A stretch of 34,983 nt of DNA from Bacteroidia bacterium (GTDB lineage: Bacteria > Bacteroidota > Bacteroidia > Bacteroidales > Bacteroidaceae), in the NCBI GenBank assembly GCA_009929715.1, contig RZZX01000019.1:1-34983 (forward strand), written 5' to 3'. This document shows, piece after piece, positions 7,565 through 16,990 of the stretch. Made by a program: the position numbers and the translations under genes. Under the pieces are notes generated by a model. That model saw nothing but the letters and a program-made list of their open reading frames with translations, ran no database searches and had not been told where the DNA came from. Position 1 is the first letter of the stretch, and each line of letters begins with the position of its first letter.

Positions 7565-8596
7565 ATGAACATGAAAAAACCAATTTTTACGCTCTTACTT
7601 TTGCTATTGACCGTACTAGCGAATGCAAAGGGAAAGAAAGAATTGACGGTGTTACAATGGAACATTTGGCAGGAGGGGACGGTTGTTCCAGGCGGCTATG
7701 AAGCAATAGTGAATGAGGTTGTGCGGTTAAAGCCTGATTTTGTAACGTTTAGCGAGGTTCGTAATTACGAAGGCACGCGCTTTAATGACCGTATTGTGGA
7801 GGCATTGAAGGAGAAGGGGCTGACTTACTATTCGTTTTATTCTTATGATTCAGGGCTGTTGAGCCGTTATCCCCTGACGGATAGTCTCACTGTTTTTCCA
7901 GAAAAGGGTGATCACGGTAGCATTTATAAGCTTACTACCATGGTCGACGGCCATCCGATAGCGGTCTATACCGCTCATTTAGATTATCAGAATTGTGCTT
8001 ATTACAATGTGCGTGGTTATGATGGATCTACTTGGAAAGAGAGTGCTTTGCCTGCTTCGCTTGATGAATTATTGCAGATGAATGTGGCTTCACAGCGCGA
8101 TGATGCCATTCGTCTCTTCTTGGCTGAGGCCGAAAAAGATCTCCGTCGGGGGTATAGTGTTATTCTTGGTGGCGACTTTAATGAGCCTTCGCACCGTGAT
8201 TGGATTGAAAAGAACAAGGACTTATATGATCATCAGGGATTTGTGGTGCCTTGGACTGTGACTACTTTATTGGAGAATGCGGGACTAGTGGATGCTTATC
8301 GTCAGGTCTATCCCAATCCGTTGACGCATCCTGGGTTTACCTATCCATCGGACAACCCTTTAGTGAAAATCGAAAAGCTGACGTGGGCACCTAAGGCCGA
8401 TGAGCGTGAGCGTATTGATTTTATCTTTTATCGGAGTGAGGTGTTTAAAGTAGATAAGGCTGTTGTCTTTGGACCTAATCAGTCTATTGCTCGCAGTCAG
8501 CGGGTTAAGGAGAAATCGAAAGATCGGTTCTTAAAACCGCTTGATGTTTGGCCTACCGATCATAAAGGGGTTTTGGTTACGTTTAAGTTGAAGTAA
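7565..8596 (+). CDS. Secreted endonuclease/exonuclease/phosphatase-fold hydrolase, 343 aa
   Basis: MNMKKPIFTLLLLLLTVLANA is a signal peptide, so the enzyme is exported. Metal-dependent EEP-superfamily motifs appear in order: LQWNIWQEG (conserved Asn), TFSEVRNYEG (metal-binding Glu), GGDFNEPSH (catalytic Asp and Asn) and the C-terminal TDHKGVLVTF (Asp-His pair). The superfamily includes DNases, sphingomyelinases and inositol phosphatases; the sequence alone does not say which. Start 7565 is used because the promoter lies at 7520-7527; ATG 7571 is equally possible. The gene ends before two hairpins at 8727-8770 and 8797-8838. A secreted phosphodiesterase or phosphatase near a SusCD-metallophosphoesterase operon is suggestive of phosphate scavenging, which is inference. 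Confidence 0.9.
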   Translation: MNMKKPIFTLLLLLLTVLANAKGKKELTVLQWNIWQEGTVVPGGYEAIVNEVVRLKPDFVTFSEVRNYEGTRFNDRIVEALKEKGLTYYSFYSYDSGLLSRYPLTDSLTVFPEKGDHGSIYKLTTMVDGHPIAVYTAHLDYQNCAYYNVRGYDGSTWKESALPASLDELLQMNVASQRDDAIRLFLAEAEKDLRRGYSVILGGDFNEPSHRDWIEKNKDLYDHQGFVVPWTVTTLLENAGLVDAYRQVYPNPLTHPGFTYPSDNPLVKIEKLTWAPKADERERIDFIFYRSEVFKVDKAVVFGPNQSIARSQRVKEKSKDRFLKPLDVWPTDHKGVLVTFKLK

Positions 8597-8726
8597 ATCT
8601 GTATGACTTCTTTTTAAATAGTGAGACACACCAAGGTGGAAATCGTTCCATTTTATGCGAGGATTATCAATCAGAAGATCGATGACGTTTCTTCTGCTTG
8701 ATAAATCTCTATCGGTTGTGGAACTA

Positions 8727-8770
8727 ATATGTTCTTGTTATCGGTTCTAAAGTCGATAACAAGAACATAT
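8727..8770. repeat. 17-bp perfect inverted repeat, possible terminator
   Basis: Left arm ATATGTTCTTGTTATCG (8727-8743), loop GTTCTAAAGT, right arm 8754-8770. The position downstream of the EEP gene fits a terminator, but there is no U-tract directly after the right arm. Confidence 0.6.
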
Positions 8771-8796
8771 CGGTAAATCTCTTTTTATCGAAATAA

Positions 8797-8838
8797 AAAC
8801 GAGTATCCTACGGTAAAATGACCTTCGGATACTCGTTT
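8797..8838. terminator. Bidirectional terminator
   Basis: Arms AAACGAGTATCC (8797-8808) and GGATACTCGTTT (8827-8838), with an A-run before and T-rich sequence after. This is suitable for stopping the EEP transcript on the plus strand and the TonB-receptor transcript on the minus strand (stop at 8899). Confidence 0.75.
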
Positions 8839-8898
8839 CTTTAGTTGTGTGTTATGAATAAGATGTTTGATGCTTATTGTGCCCTTAGAGGCATCAGA

Positions 8899-10956
8899 CT
8901 AATACTGAAAAGTATATCTAAATCCGGCTTTCAACCAAAAACCAGGTTGTGGTACATTCCCTAAGTCCACATAGGTTTTATTCAGTATATTATTCAGTTC
9001 AGCATAAAGGTTTAGATTTTTATGTTGCCAATTAAGCTTCATGTCGACAAGGTAGTAAGGCGCATAATCGACTACTTTCCCCGGTTTTAAATCGGTGTAT
9101 TCAGTATAACTACCAGTACGATCTTGCCAACGCATATACCATGTAGCCGATAAATTCTTCCAAATAGCATGACTGAATTGTGTTGTCAGTTTATGCTTCA
9201 AGTAATTGAGTGCATAATTTGAGAGATAACCTTTACTCTCTTTGTCTTGGTGGATATAGGCATATCCGATCTCTATTTTGTGAATAAAACAGTGGTGATT
9301 GATTCCCTTTTGGGGACTGTAACTCACCTTGGTTTCAACCCCTAAATTATTGATGTGCGTTAGGTTTTTACTTTCCCAAATGTCATCTGGATTTTGTTTC
9401 ACCCAATCGATCATATCCTTCCCTTTGCGATAAAAGCCAGCCACATGTGCTTGCCAGACTCTCGATTGATATTTGATACCGAGTTCAAAAGCTTCACTTT
9501 TTTCTGGCTTGAGATAGGGATTTCCTTTGTTGGTTTTACTTTCGTAGTATAAGTCGGTAAATGTAGGCATGCGCAACGCTTTGTTCCAACTTCCGTATAA
9601 GCGGACACGTTCTCCGATCTGGTAACTCAGGTCGATACCGGGGTAATAACTGAATCCATTATCGAGTGTCGAATTATAATTAGCTAAGAGCCCTACAGAA
9701 GCAGTCCACTGATGCCACTGAACATTATGTTCCAGAAAGTAACTGATGTTGGTGCGGTTATCACTTTTGGTGTATTTCCCCTCTTTCTCGAAAGGCACAT
9801 CTTGAGGTTCGGCCATTGGGTGTCCAAGGACATTACTTTTCACCCCTTCGTTGCGAAACTCCATACCGGCGGTGGTTCTTCCTAAAGCCCAGTCGGTCGT
9901 TGCGTTTAGCAGAGCACCGAAAACGTGTGTACTGTGATAATTATGCCCGGTATACCAAGCAGCTGGGTTTGTTCTGAACAGTTCAAATCGGTCATAATGC
10001 TTGGTCCAATAGAGTTTGGGGGTCAAGCGAATTTTACCATGCGTTTCGGCACCAGCCGATAAGAATAGGCGGCGGGTGCGGTCGTATTGGTTAGGGTACG
10101 CAGCTGTGTAAAAACTATTGGCCCCATATCCTTTATCGTTATATCCTGCTTGGAAGTTCAGTTTAGCATCTTCTAGGCGTACTTCCGACAACCAATAAAG
10201 GTTGAGTTGTTTGAAATCGGTGTTGTCGGTATACCCGCCGGAGGAGCTATAGCCCGCTGAGAGGCGTTGCCCGAAACGAGCGGCTGCCTGATTGACACCA
10301 GCTTCCAGTTTCCATAATTGATGCATACCCGCATACGCCTCAGTCGTAACTGAGTTGTCCTGCCCCGTTTTGGTAACGATATTGATAGCACCGGCAAAAG
10401 CACTAGCGCCAAAGATACGAGAAGAGGGGCCGGAGATAATTTCGATGCGTTCAATGTCTGATAGATTCACCGGGAGGTCGAAGCTGTAATGCCCGGTTTG
10501 CGGATTAGAGAGGTTGACCCCATTGAGAAGAACAGCTATTTGGTCGAATGTACCCCCACGGATTGAAACATCCGCTTGTGTACCGCCTTCGCCACGCTGT
10601 CGGACATCTACCCCCACAGCATATTCTAAAAGGTCTTGGATACTAGTGACGGGCGCTGCCGCAATTTCACGGGCAGAAATCACCGTCACGATCTTAGCCG
10701 CCTTGTTGAGAGCAATAGGAGTGCGTGAAGCAGTGACTTCTACCTCCTCTAGCTCAACTGGCGTCTTTTCACCGGCAGTCGTGTGCTTTAGCACCTCCTG
10801 AGCTTGGGCTGTGTTCGGCATAGCGAAAAACAAAGTGCCGACAGCAACCATCCCGATGTTGACAATTTTGTGCATACTGCGGAATACGGAGTAGCTTTTC
10901 CGTTCGAAACGACGGAAACGTACTACGGCTTGAGTATGCCCTGATGATTGATTCAT
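8899..10956 (-). CDS. BtuB/FepA-like TonB-dependent outer-membrane receptor, 685 aa
   Basis: This is a classical TonB-dependent transporter without the SusC-type N-terminal carboxypeptidase-regulatory domain. A long n-region with RRFERKSYSVFRSMHK precedes the hydrophobic segment (about 31-47) and a cleavage site near AQA-Q (52). The TonB-box-like ELEEVEVTASRTP lies at about 69-81, followed by the plug (SIRGGTFDQIAVLLNGV, IEIISGPSSRIFGASAFAGA). The rest is a 22-strand-type barrel ending in an aromatic residue (GFRYTFQY). Such receptors import cobalamin, heme or metal chelates; no riboswitch or Fur site was recognised upstream, so the ligand is open. It is monocistronic between terminators at 8797-8838 and 11063-11106. 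Confidence 0.92.
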   Translation of the reverse strand: MNQSSGHTQAVVRFRRFERKSYSVFRSMHKIVNIGMVAVGTLFFAMPNTAQAQEVLKHTTAGEKTPVELEEVEVTASRTPIALNKAAKIVTVISAREIAAAPVTSIQDLLEYAVGVDVRQRGEGGTQADVSIRGGTFDQIAVLLNGVNLSNPQTGHYSFDLPVNLSDIERIEIISGPSSRIFGASAFAGAINIVTKTGQDNSVTTEAYAGMHQLWKLEAGVNQAAARFGQRLSAGYSSSGGYTDNTDFKQLNLYWLSEVRLEDAKLNFQAGYNDKGYGANSFYTAAYPNQYDRTRRLFLSAGAETHGKIRLTPKLYWTKHYDRFELFRTNPAAWYTGHNYHSTHVFGALLNATTDWALGRTTAGMEFRNEGVKSNVLGHPMAEPQDVPFEKEGKYTKSDNRTNISYFLEHNVQWHQWTASVGLLANYNSTLDNGFSYYPGIDLSYQIGERVRLYGSWNKALRMPTFTDLYYESKTNKGNPYLKPEKSEAFELGIKYQSRVWQAHVAGFYRKGKDMIDWVKQNPDDIWESKNLTHINNLGVETKVSYSPQKGINHHCFIHKIEIGYAYIHQDKESKGYLSNYALNYLKHKLTTQFSHAIWKNLSATWYMRWQDRTGSYTEYTDLKPGKVVDYAPYYLVDMKLNWQHKNLNLYAELNNILNKTYVDLGNVPQPGFWLKAGFRYTFQY

Positions 10957-10984
10957 TGGATTAAAGATTTTAATATTTCGGACG

Positions 10985-10992
10985 CAAAAGTA
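10985..10992 (-). promoter_or_regulatory. Bacteroides-type -7 element for the TonB receptor
   Basis: The minus strand reads TACTTTTG, an exact TAnnTTTG match, 29 bp before the ATG at 10956. No cobalamin or other riboswitch fold was recognisable in the 234-bp gap upstream. Confidence 0.5.
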
Positions 10993-11062
10993 ATAGAAAA
11001 AAGATAAATAGTGGACTTTTTGAGGAAAAAGCTTAACCGATTAGATGGCGTAAACGATTCAA

Positions 11063-11106
11063 AAGAGAGAGAGTAGCTATGGTAAACATAGGCTACTCTC
11101 TCTCTT
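11063..11106 (-). terminator. Hairpin terminator after the metallophosphoesterase operon
   Basis: A perfect 15-bp inverted repeat has left arm AAGAGAGAGAGTAGC (11063-11077) and right arm 11092-11106. The interior also contains TATG/CATA pairing. It lies 85 bp past the metallophosphoesterase stop and separates that operon from the TonB receptor. Confidence 0.7.
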
Positions 11107-11190
11107 AATATAATGACAAACCCATTGAAGTAATACTTGTCGTTGGACTTCGCTCTGTTGATTAAGTAGCGAGTGCAATCAAAGAAACTC

Positions 11191-12198
11191 TTACTTTTTC
11201 TTTAAAAAAGAGGTTGGATAGGTGCAAAAGAATAATCTGTCCGAATGCTCTTTTTCATGAATCCAAGTATCGAATGTGCGTTCTCCCTCTTTTAAGACGA
11301 TGATGCGGCTTCCGTGTTTTTTGTCTCCATAGCTGTTGCTTCCGCCAGAGGCTCGTCCATAGGCCAAAGCGATGTGATGGAGCGTTGTGATATAATCGTT
11401 GAGATGGTCGTGGCCAACAAATATCCCCATGACATCTCCGCTTTCTATCATACGTGTAAAGAGTCCGCTGTTAAGCTTTGCGCTGCACTCTACTTCATCG
11501 CGTGTGCCAAATCGTTTGCTATCCATTGACTCCCAAGCTTCCGTATATTCTGCAAGTGGAATATGAAAAAAAGCCAATGAAGGGAGTGGGCTTCCGTTGT
11601 TTTGATGAGTCTGTTTTTGACTTTCACTCGTATACCAATTAAGTTGTGAAAGACCTATCCACCCATATCCGTTTATCTCTTTTTCCGTTGAATAACCATT
11701 GGAGTCTAAGCAATAAAGCAGAGAGGCTATTTGACTTTTAGTCGATGAATCATAGATGGGAATAAGATGGTTTCCTTCCCCTTTAATATTCTGTGCCACC
11801 TCTGTCATGGCACAATAAGGTTGCCGACGGATGATGGTAATTAGCTCTTTTCGTTTCACGGCATATTCGTCGTCATGATTGCCTAGGACAGCAGTCCATG
11901 GCGTACGATGTTTTGAAAGAATGCCTGCTATTTTACTCCAGCCTTTCTCCACATCATCCATGGTGGTGTTGTCTCCGGTAAAGACCACAAAATGAGGTTT
12001 CTCATTCTGTAAAACCTCTTCAATCAGTTCTTCTACTTTCTGATTATTAAGGCTGTCTTTACCTAAATGCATATCGGTGAATTGTGCGATTTTGAAATGT
12101 CCTTCTTTGTTGAAACAGAGTTTCAGGGGAACCTCTTGTGCTTTTGCAAACGAACAAAAGAGCAGTAAAACTGTATAAATGATGGACTTATTTTTCAT
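11191..12198 (-). CDS. Secreted calcineurin-like metallophosphoesterase, 335 aa
   Basis: MKNKSIIYTVLLLFCSFAKAQ is a signal peptide. The dinuclear-metal phosphoesterase motifs appear in order: QFTDMHLG (D-x-H), FTGDNTTMD (GDN), LGNHDDEY (GNHD), AFFHIPLAEY (His) and VGHDHLND (GHDH). All metal ligands look intact, so it should be active. The family hydrolyses phosphomonoesters or phosphodiesters; the substrate is unknown. It is the last gene of a tight minus-strand operon, starting 24 bp after the SusD-like gene, so it probably acts on the same substrate that the SusC/SusD pair imports. It could equally process the substrate at the cell surface or in the periplasm; no lipobox is visible. Confidence 0.92.
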   Translation of the reverse strand: MKNKSIIYTVLLLFCSFAKAQEVPLKLCFNKEGHFKIAQFTDMHLGKDSLNNQKVEELIEEVLQNEKPHFVVFTGDNTTMDDVEKGWSKIAGILSKHRTPWTAVLGNHDDEYAVKRKELITIIRRQPYCAMTEVAQNIKGEGNHLIPIYDSSTKSQIASLLYCLDSNGYSTEKEINGYGWIGLSQLNWYTSESQKQTHQNNGSPLPSLAFFHIPLAEYTEAWESMDSKRFGTRDEVECSAKLNSGLFTRMIESGDVMGIFVGHDHLNDYITTLHHIALAYGRASGGSNSYGDKKHGSRIIVLKEGERTFDTWIHEKEHSDRLFFCTYPTSFLKKK

Positions 12199-12222
12199 TG
12201 ATTCAACTTTTATCTATTGGGG

Positions 12223-13698
12223 TTATTGATTGTTGTTAAGCCACCAAGGAGTTTGGCGTGTATCATCGTTTTCTGCTCCAAATTGTCTTTTTAGAGCTTC
12301 TTTGACGTGATCGACATTGGTGTTATATTCGCTTTGAGGATACATCCATCGCTTAGGAAGTGAGACACCGGCTGCCCGTCGGAAATCTGGGTATCCAGTA
12401 CGTAGCTGTTCATAGTAAGAATCCCAATTGCCTTGATAGAAATTAACGAGGTATTTTTGCATGATAATACGTTCTATCTTTTCGGTGTTGTTCGATGCCA
12501 AATCGAAGTTGACCAAAGGTTCTTGCAAGTACTCTTCTACTATCGAGCTATTTAAGAACTGACTGTATGCTTTGGCATGCGTTTCGAAGAATTTAAAAGA
12601 AGCTTTTATTCCATTCTCGTAGAATAGTTTGGCATCTCCGTTAATCCAACCTCTGACTGCACCTTCGGCTAATAGTTGTTGTAATTCGGCGTATCCCATT
12701 AACATCGTTGGTTCCACAATTGGGTTTGTGCGGTAGCGATCATTGATTGGAGAAATCGTTCCTTCACTAGCTTTGACAATAGCATCACTATACGGCGCTG
12801 CTGGGTCTCCTCCCTCATAGGCATTAAAATCAGTAATCGCCTTACCTTCTGTTTTGCTTTTGTTTGTCTGTGAACTAAAAATGAACAAACGTGGGTCGTG
12901 GCGTTCACGTAGACGTTGAATAAAGGTATTGTCCATATAATAGCCCGACCATTGAGCATTGAATTGTGGATAACGATTACCTTGTTGGTCAAGATAAACC
13001 AGTTGCCCGTTGTCTGCCAAACTCTCCATTAATGGCTGCGTGCTTGCCACAGCATTGAACTCCGAGGCAACATTTAGGTTGCCAACTGTTTTTTTTCCAG
13101 AGAGAGTCATTAAGACCTTCAAGCGGAAGGAATTAATTAATTTGCGCCATTTAGTGGCGTTTCCGTTGTAGATAATATCCCCACTAATGACCGAGTTATT
13201 ATTGGTCAACAGTTCATTAGCCTCTTTTAATTCAGTTAAGATACCTGCAAAAACGGTCTCTTGCGGATCATACGCTGGCGTGTAGACACTTTGAGCTTCC
13301 CCTTTGAGCGCATCGGTGTAAGGAATATCTCCAAATTTCAGTGTGAGTTCATAAAAATAGTAGGATCGAAAGAACTTACTTAAGGCGATGTAGGTAGGTT
13401 CATTAATTCGTTCGGCTTCTTCATACATTTTCTGCACGTTTCGCAAGTGATTATAATCGTTAAAATCGCCCCGTGCCCATTTGTAATATTGCCCTTCATT
13501 TTCGCCATCGGCTTGTATAACCATTTTGGTTGCATACATGGCGCTACCTCCTTTTTTAAAAGCATTCATGCCAATTTGCGTAAGCAGAAGTTTGGGATGA
13601 GTTTGGGTAGGGTTATTTGGATCCAGATTCATCTTCTCCAAACTATCACAAGCTGAAAAAAGTAAGATGCTTATGATTACATATATAATTTGTTTCAT
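12223..13698 (-). CDS. SusD-like lipoprotein (SusD-like_2 family), 491 aa
   Basis: A lipoprotein signal peptide ends in LLFSAC with the lipidated Cys at residue 17. The mature start DSLEKMNLDPNNPTQTHPKLLLTQIG is characteristic of the SusD-like_2 subfamily rather than canonical SusD/RagB, and the helical TPR-like body follows (for example FFRSYYFYELTLKFGDIPYT). These proteins sit on the cell surface as substrate-binding lids on the SusC channel. The gene begins 30 bp after the SusC stop and is followed 24 bp later by a metallophosphoesterase, so the three are almost certainly co-transcribed. The ligand is not identifiable from sequence. Confidence 0.92.
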   Translation of the reverse strand: MKQIIYVIISILLFSACDSLEKMNLDPNNPTQTHPKLLLTQIGMNAFKKGGSAMYATKMVIQADGENEGQYYKWARGDFNDYNHLRNVQKMYEEAERINEPTYIALSKFFRSYYFYELTLKFGDIPYTDALKGEAQSVYTPAYDPQETVFAGILTELKEANELLTNNNSVISGDIIYNGNATKWRKLINSFRLKVLMTLSGKKTVGNLNVASEFNAVASTQPLMESLADNGQLVYLDQQGNRYPQFNAQWSGYYMDNTFIQRLRERHDPRLFIFSSQTNKSKTEGKAITDFNAYEGGDPAAPYSDAIVKASEGTISPINDRYRTNPIVEPTMLMGYAELQQLLAEGAVRGWINGDAKLFYENGIKASFKFFETHAKAYSQFLNSSIVEEYLQEPLVNFDLASNNTEKIERIIMQKYLVNFYQGNWDSYYEQLRTGYPDFRRAAGVSLPKRWMYPQSEYNTNVDHVKEALKRQFGAENDDTRQTPWWLNNNQ

Positions 13699-13728
13699 AC
13701 GTTGAAATCATTAAAATGGGTTGATAAA

Positions 13729-16700
13729 TTAAAATTTGATATTCATGCCGAAGCCCACATAGCGTGCAGTCGGATCATTGGCTCCTCCATCATTGCTATC
13801 GCCTGTATAATCGGGATCGACATTCGGTATATGTTTCCATATTGCGACATTATTGGCAAAAAGTGTTGCCGACAGCTCTTTGATCGGGCTATATTTAGGG
13901 AGTAATTTGGTGAAGTTATAGCTTAATGCCACTCGGCGGAGTTTGATATACGTACGGTCGAATACGTTCGCAAATGTTTTATTCTCTTTTTCTGTGACGT
14001 AAGCTCTATATGGATAGTTCTGACACCATTGTTGCCAATCAACTTTGGTGGTACTTGTCTTATAGGTGCGTGAGTCCGACACGATTTGCCCATCCATGTC
14101 ACGTTTTAATTCCCCACCGATAACCATAACTCCTTCCGGAACATATACCGGTGCGCCTAAACGATACTGCTCATCGCGGTATTTCACGGATTCTGAATGC
14201 CGACCGCCCCACCATAATTTCTGTGTAAGCGTTGAGGCAATAGTCCCTTTGTAGGCTCCATCCAAATCAATAGTTAGTGTAAAATCTTGATATCTAATGA
14301 TGTTTTGCATTCCCATTCTAAAGTCCGGTTCATAGTGTCCGATATAGCGTTTGAAAGGATCTTTAGTAGGCATTCCGTTGGCATCAAGAATAACCTGCCC
14401 GTCTGCACTCTTTTCCCATTGCGTACCATAGAAAGCATCGGCCCGATCGCCCGATTTGAGATCACCGAATTTTGTTTGGTTGTCGTATATTTTTGAAAGC
14501 TTCTTAACAGCGCGGCTCCAGTTTAGAGCAAAGCTCCAGTCCCACTCTTTCTGTTTGATGGGTTGCACGTTGGCCATGATTTCCCAACCGTTAGTTGTAT
14601 ATTGGTTTCCATTGATTTTTCGTGTTGAGAAACCAGAGGCATCAGAAATGGTTAGGTCGATAATCTGATTTTCGTCTATGGTGTGATAATAAGTCACATC
14701 AAGGGCTATCCGGTTATGCAGAAGAGCTGTTGATGCCCCCACTTCGTATGAGGTTGTTTTCTGAGGTTTTATCAAGCTATTCAGTAACGCATTCGGGTAG
14801 CTGATTGATGGCGTTGAACCATAATTCTCTCCTTTATTATAAGTTGCCGTGATTTGATATGGAGATAAATCACTTGAAACGACTGCCCAAGAGCCATACA
14901 TCTTTAAGTAGTCTACCACCTTAGGGAGTTTCAGATATTCCGATACGACGGTGCTTAAGGCAACAGATGGATAAAAATAAGAGTTACTCTTTTTCGGCAA
15001 AGTGGACGACCAGTCATTACGTCCCGTTAAAGTCAGGAACGCATATTTGTCGAAATCTACATTAACGGATCCATAGATGCTTCGGATTGATTTTTCATTG
15101 CGGTTACCATCCGTAATAGCAGGACCTTGTGTGTTTTTGATACTATAAACAAAAGGGACAATTAAGCCGTCTGTCGATTGATATTCTTGTCGGTAGGTCC
15201 GATAAAAGAGTGAACTACCTGCATTGACAGTTAGTAGAATATTGGCTGGCAAGTTCTGAGAGTAGGTTGCTAAAACATCGGCATCAACATTGGTTTGTCG
15301 ACTGTTCCAAACTTTATAATCACCCTCTCGCGAATCGCCATAATTCATGTATGTTTTTGGAACCTGCATCTCTTGTAATATCGATTTTTGTCGAATACCC
15401 GATCGTCCTTGAAGCGTCAAGTTAGGTGAAATTTGGTAGTTTAGGCGTAGTTGTCCATTTATGACATCTCGGTTCTCTGATTGTTGCAGTTCCTCTGCTG
15501 CAAAGTACGGATTGTTATACCACGCATAGTTATAATTAGCCTGCCTATAGCCTTCTTGACCAGGTACATACTTATGCTCTTGTAACTCTTTACCATTCAC
15601 GTCATCGCCCATCCAAATGGCGATTGTATACATGTGATTTCTTGGGCCATATCCATATCTTGGATAACTTGGAGCAATGATTTTATTATACGCCAGATTA
15701 GCATCAAGTTGGATATTTGGAGCTAGATCGAATGTTGAATTAAAATTAAGCCCTCCACTATGCATGCGAGTAGTGGGTACCTGTCCTTTTTGAAAGGCAT
15801 ACTGTCCTGTAATAAGATAACGTGCTTTCTGGCCTTTATAGGCGATTGAAATGTTATTATCGGTCACCAATCCAGTTCTCAGAAAATCAGCGAGGTTATT
15901 ATGAGAAACCCAATCAGTGGGAACTCTTTCATAACGCGACTTATCATCGTATTGTGTCCCTTTTACATCGCCCCACCATGGAATTTCTTTGCCACTAACT
16001 TTATCACGAATAGGGCTATTCCATTGTGCTATTTTTAATCCACTATCTAGCTTGGGTCCCCAAATCATATCACCGTCCGATATACCTCCATCGGCTCCAT
16101 CCCAAAATTCATATTTGCCATTCGACCCATTACCATATTTGTTTTGAGTTTTAGGAAATACCGTAAATCCGGCGGTAATCATTGTATTGGTTGAAAATTT
16201 AATTTCTAATCCCTCTTTTTGAGCCGATTTACTTGTGATGAGTATGGCACCATTTTTACCTCTTGAGCCATATAGTGCTGATGCAGCTGTGCCTTTCAAG
16301 ACATTTATACTTTCGATATTATCGCTCGAGATATCATAAAAATCAGTTTCCACCGGTATACCATCAAGGACCACAAGTGGCGTGTTGCCGCGTAGTTTAA
16401 AACTTGGAGCCTGAAAAATACCTGTAGGGTTGGCCACAAGCAATCCCGCTACCTGTCCAGAGAGAGCTGAGCCAACGTTCATGCTAGGAGTGGAGTTCAA
16501 CTTGTCGTGGTTTACCTGTTGCGTGGTATAGCCAATTTTCTTTTTTTGTTGTTTGATACCAATCGCTGTGACGACCACTTCATTGATTGCCTGTACGTTG
16601 TCCGACAGCTCAACGTTAATAGTTGTTTGCCCCTTAACCGATTTTTCAACGGTGTTATAGCCGATATACGAGAAGATAAGTGTTGCATTTTCGGGAGCTT

Positions 16701-16884
16701 CAATGCTGTACTTACCATTACTATCGGTCACAGTTCCTCGAGTCGTGTTTTTGATTTTAACACTGGCGCCAATGATTGTTCCCATTTTGTCGGAAACCGT
16801 TCCTGTTACTTTAATCGTCTGTGCTATCACCCATGAAGCACATAGAAATAAGCTACATAAAAAGAGATAAAATCGCTTGTTCAT
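13729..16884 (-). CDS. SusC/RagA family TonB-linked outer-membrane transporter, 1051 aa
   Basis: The signal peptide is cleaved near WVIA-Q (residue 21). A carboxypeptidase-regulatory-like beta-sandwich follows (about 25-98: VTGTVSDKMGTIIGASVKI to YIGYNTVEKSVKG), then the SusC consensus EVVVTAIG (102-109). The plug contains PLVVLDGIPVE and ALYGSRGKNGAILITSK, and a large barrel ends in FGMNIKF. There is no STN domain, so regulation is not through a FecR pathway of its own. It forms the channel for the SusD-like_2 lipoprotein encoded 30 bp downstream. The leader contains an unusually strong Shine-Dalgarno sequence and a four-codon frame (16899-16923). A -7-like element TACTTTTA, one mismatch from consensus, lies on the minus strand at 16961-16968. 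Confidence 0.95.
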   Translation of the reverse strand: MNKRFYLFLCSLFLCASWVIAQTIKVTGTVSDKMGTIIGASVKIKNTTRGTVTDSNGKYSIEAPENATLIFSYIGYNTVEKSVKGQTTINVELSDNVQAINEVVVTAIGIKQQKKKIGYTTQQVNHDKLNSTPSMNVGSALSGQVAGLLVANPTGIFQAPSFKLRGNTPLVVLDGIPVETDFYDISSDNIESINVLKGTAASALYGSRGKNGAILITSKSAQKEGLEIKFSTNTMITAGFTVFPKTQNKYGNGSNGKYEFWDGADGGISDGDMIWGPKLDSGLKIAQWNSPIRDKVSGKEIPWWGDVKGTQYDDKSRYERVPTDWVSHNNLADFLRTGLVTDNNISIAYKGQKARYLITGQYAFQKGQVPTTRMHSGGLNFNSTFDLAPNIQLDANLAYNKIIAPSYPRYGYGPRNHMYTIAIWMGDDVNGKELQEHKYVPGQEGYRQANYNYAWYNNPYFAAEELQQSENRDVINGQLRLNYQISPNLTLQGRSGIRQKSILQEMQVPKTYMNYGDSREGDYKVWNSRQTNVDADVLATYSQNLPANILLTVNAGSSLFYRTYRQEYQSTDGLIVPFVYSIKNTQGPAITDGNRNEKSIRSIYGSVNVDFDKYAFLTLTGRNDWSSTLPKKSNSYFYPSVALSTVVSEYLKLPKVVDYLKMYGSWAVVSSDLSPYQITATYNKGENYGSTPSISYPNALLNSLIKPQKTTSYEVGASTALLHNRIALDVTYYHTIDENQIIDLTISDASGFSTRKINGNQYTTNGWEIMANVQPIKQKEWDWSFALNWSRAVKKLSKIYDNQTKFGDLKSGDRADAFYGTQWEKSADGQVILDANGMPTKDPFKRYIGHYEPDFRMGMQNIIRYQDFTLTIDLDGAYKGTIASTLTQKLWWGGRHSESVKYRDEQYRLGAPVYVPEGVMVIGGELKRDMDGQIVSDSRTYKTSTTKVDWQQWCQNYPYRAYVTEKENKTFANVFDRTYIKLRRVALSYNFTKLLPKYSPIKELSATLFANNVAIWKHIPNVDPDYTGDSNDGGANDPTARYVGFGMNIKF

Positions 16885-16898
16885 ACATTTAAATTATA

Positions 16899-16923
16899 TT
16901 AGTGTTTGGGCATACACCTCCTT
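16899..16923 (-). promoter_or_regulatory. susC leader with strong Shine-Dalgarno and a 4-codon open frame
   Basis: On the minus strand AAGGAGGTG (16915-16923) is followed by ATG at 16913 and the frame ATG-CCC-AAA-CAC-TAA, coding MPKH. It ends 14 bp before the SusC ATG at 16884. The Shine-Dalgarno is too far (about 33 bp) from the SusC start to serve it directly, and only 3 bases from the short frame's ATG. Strong Shine-Dalgarno sequences are unusual in Bacteroidetes. Confidence 0.3.
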
Positions 16924-16990
16924 GGCAAGAGTAAAAACCCTTGTCTGAAGATGGATGAAATAAAAGTAAAAGTTGGTTGTAACTAGAGGT

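Larger units (their letters stand above)
8597..8898. other. 302-bp convergent spacer with hairpins
   Basis: No gene was seen. The spacer separates the convergent EEP and TonB-receptor genes. It holds two perfect hairpins (listed separately) and shorter stems such as TGGAA-ATCG-TTCCA near 8638 and CAGAAG/CTTCTG near 8671-8697. Confidence 0.6.

Noticed and set aside
10957-11190. Cobalamin riboswitch upstream of the BtuB-like receptor
   Set aside because: The gap holds a -7 element and a terminator hairpin, but no sequence resembling the conserved B12-box or a long structured leader.
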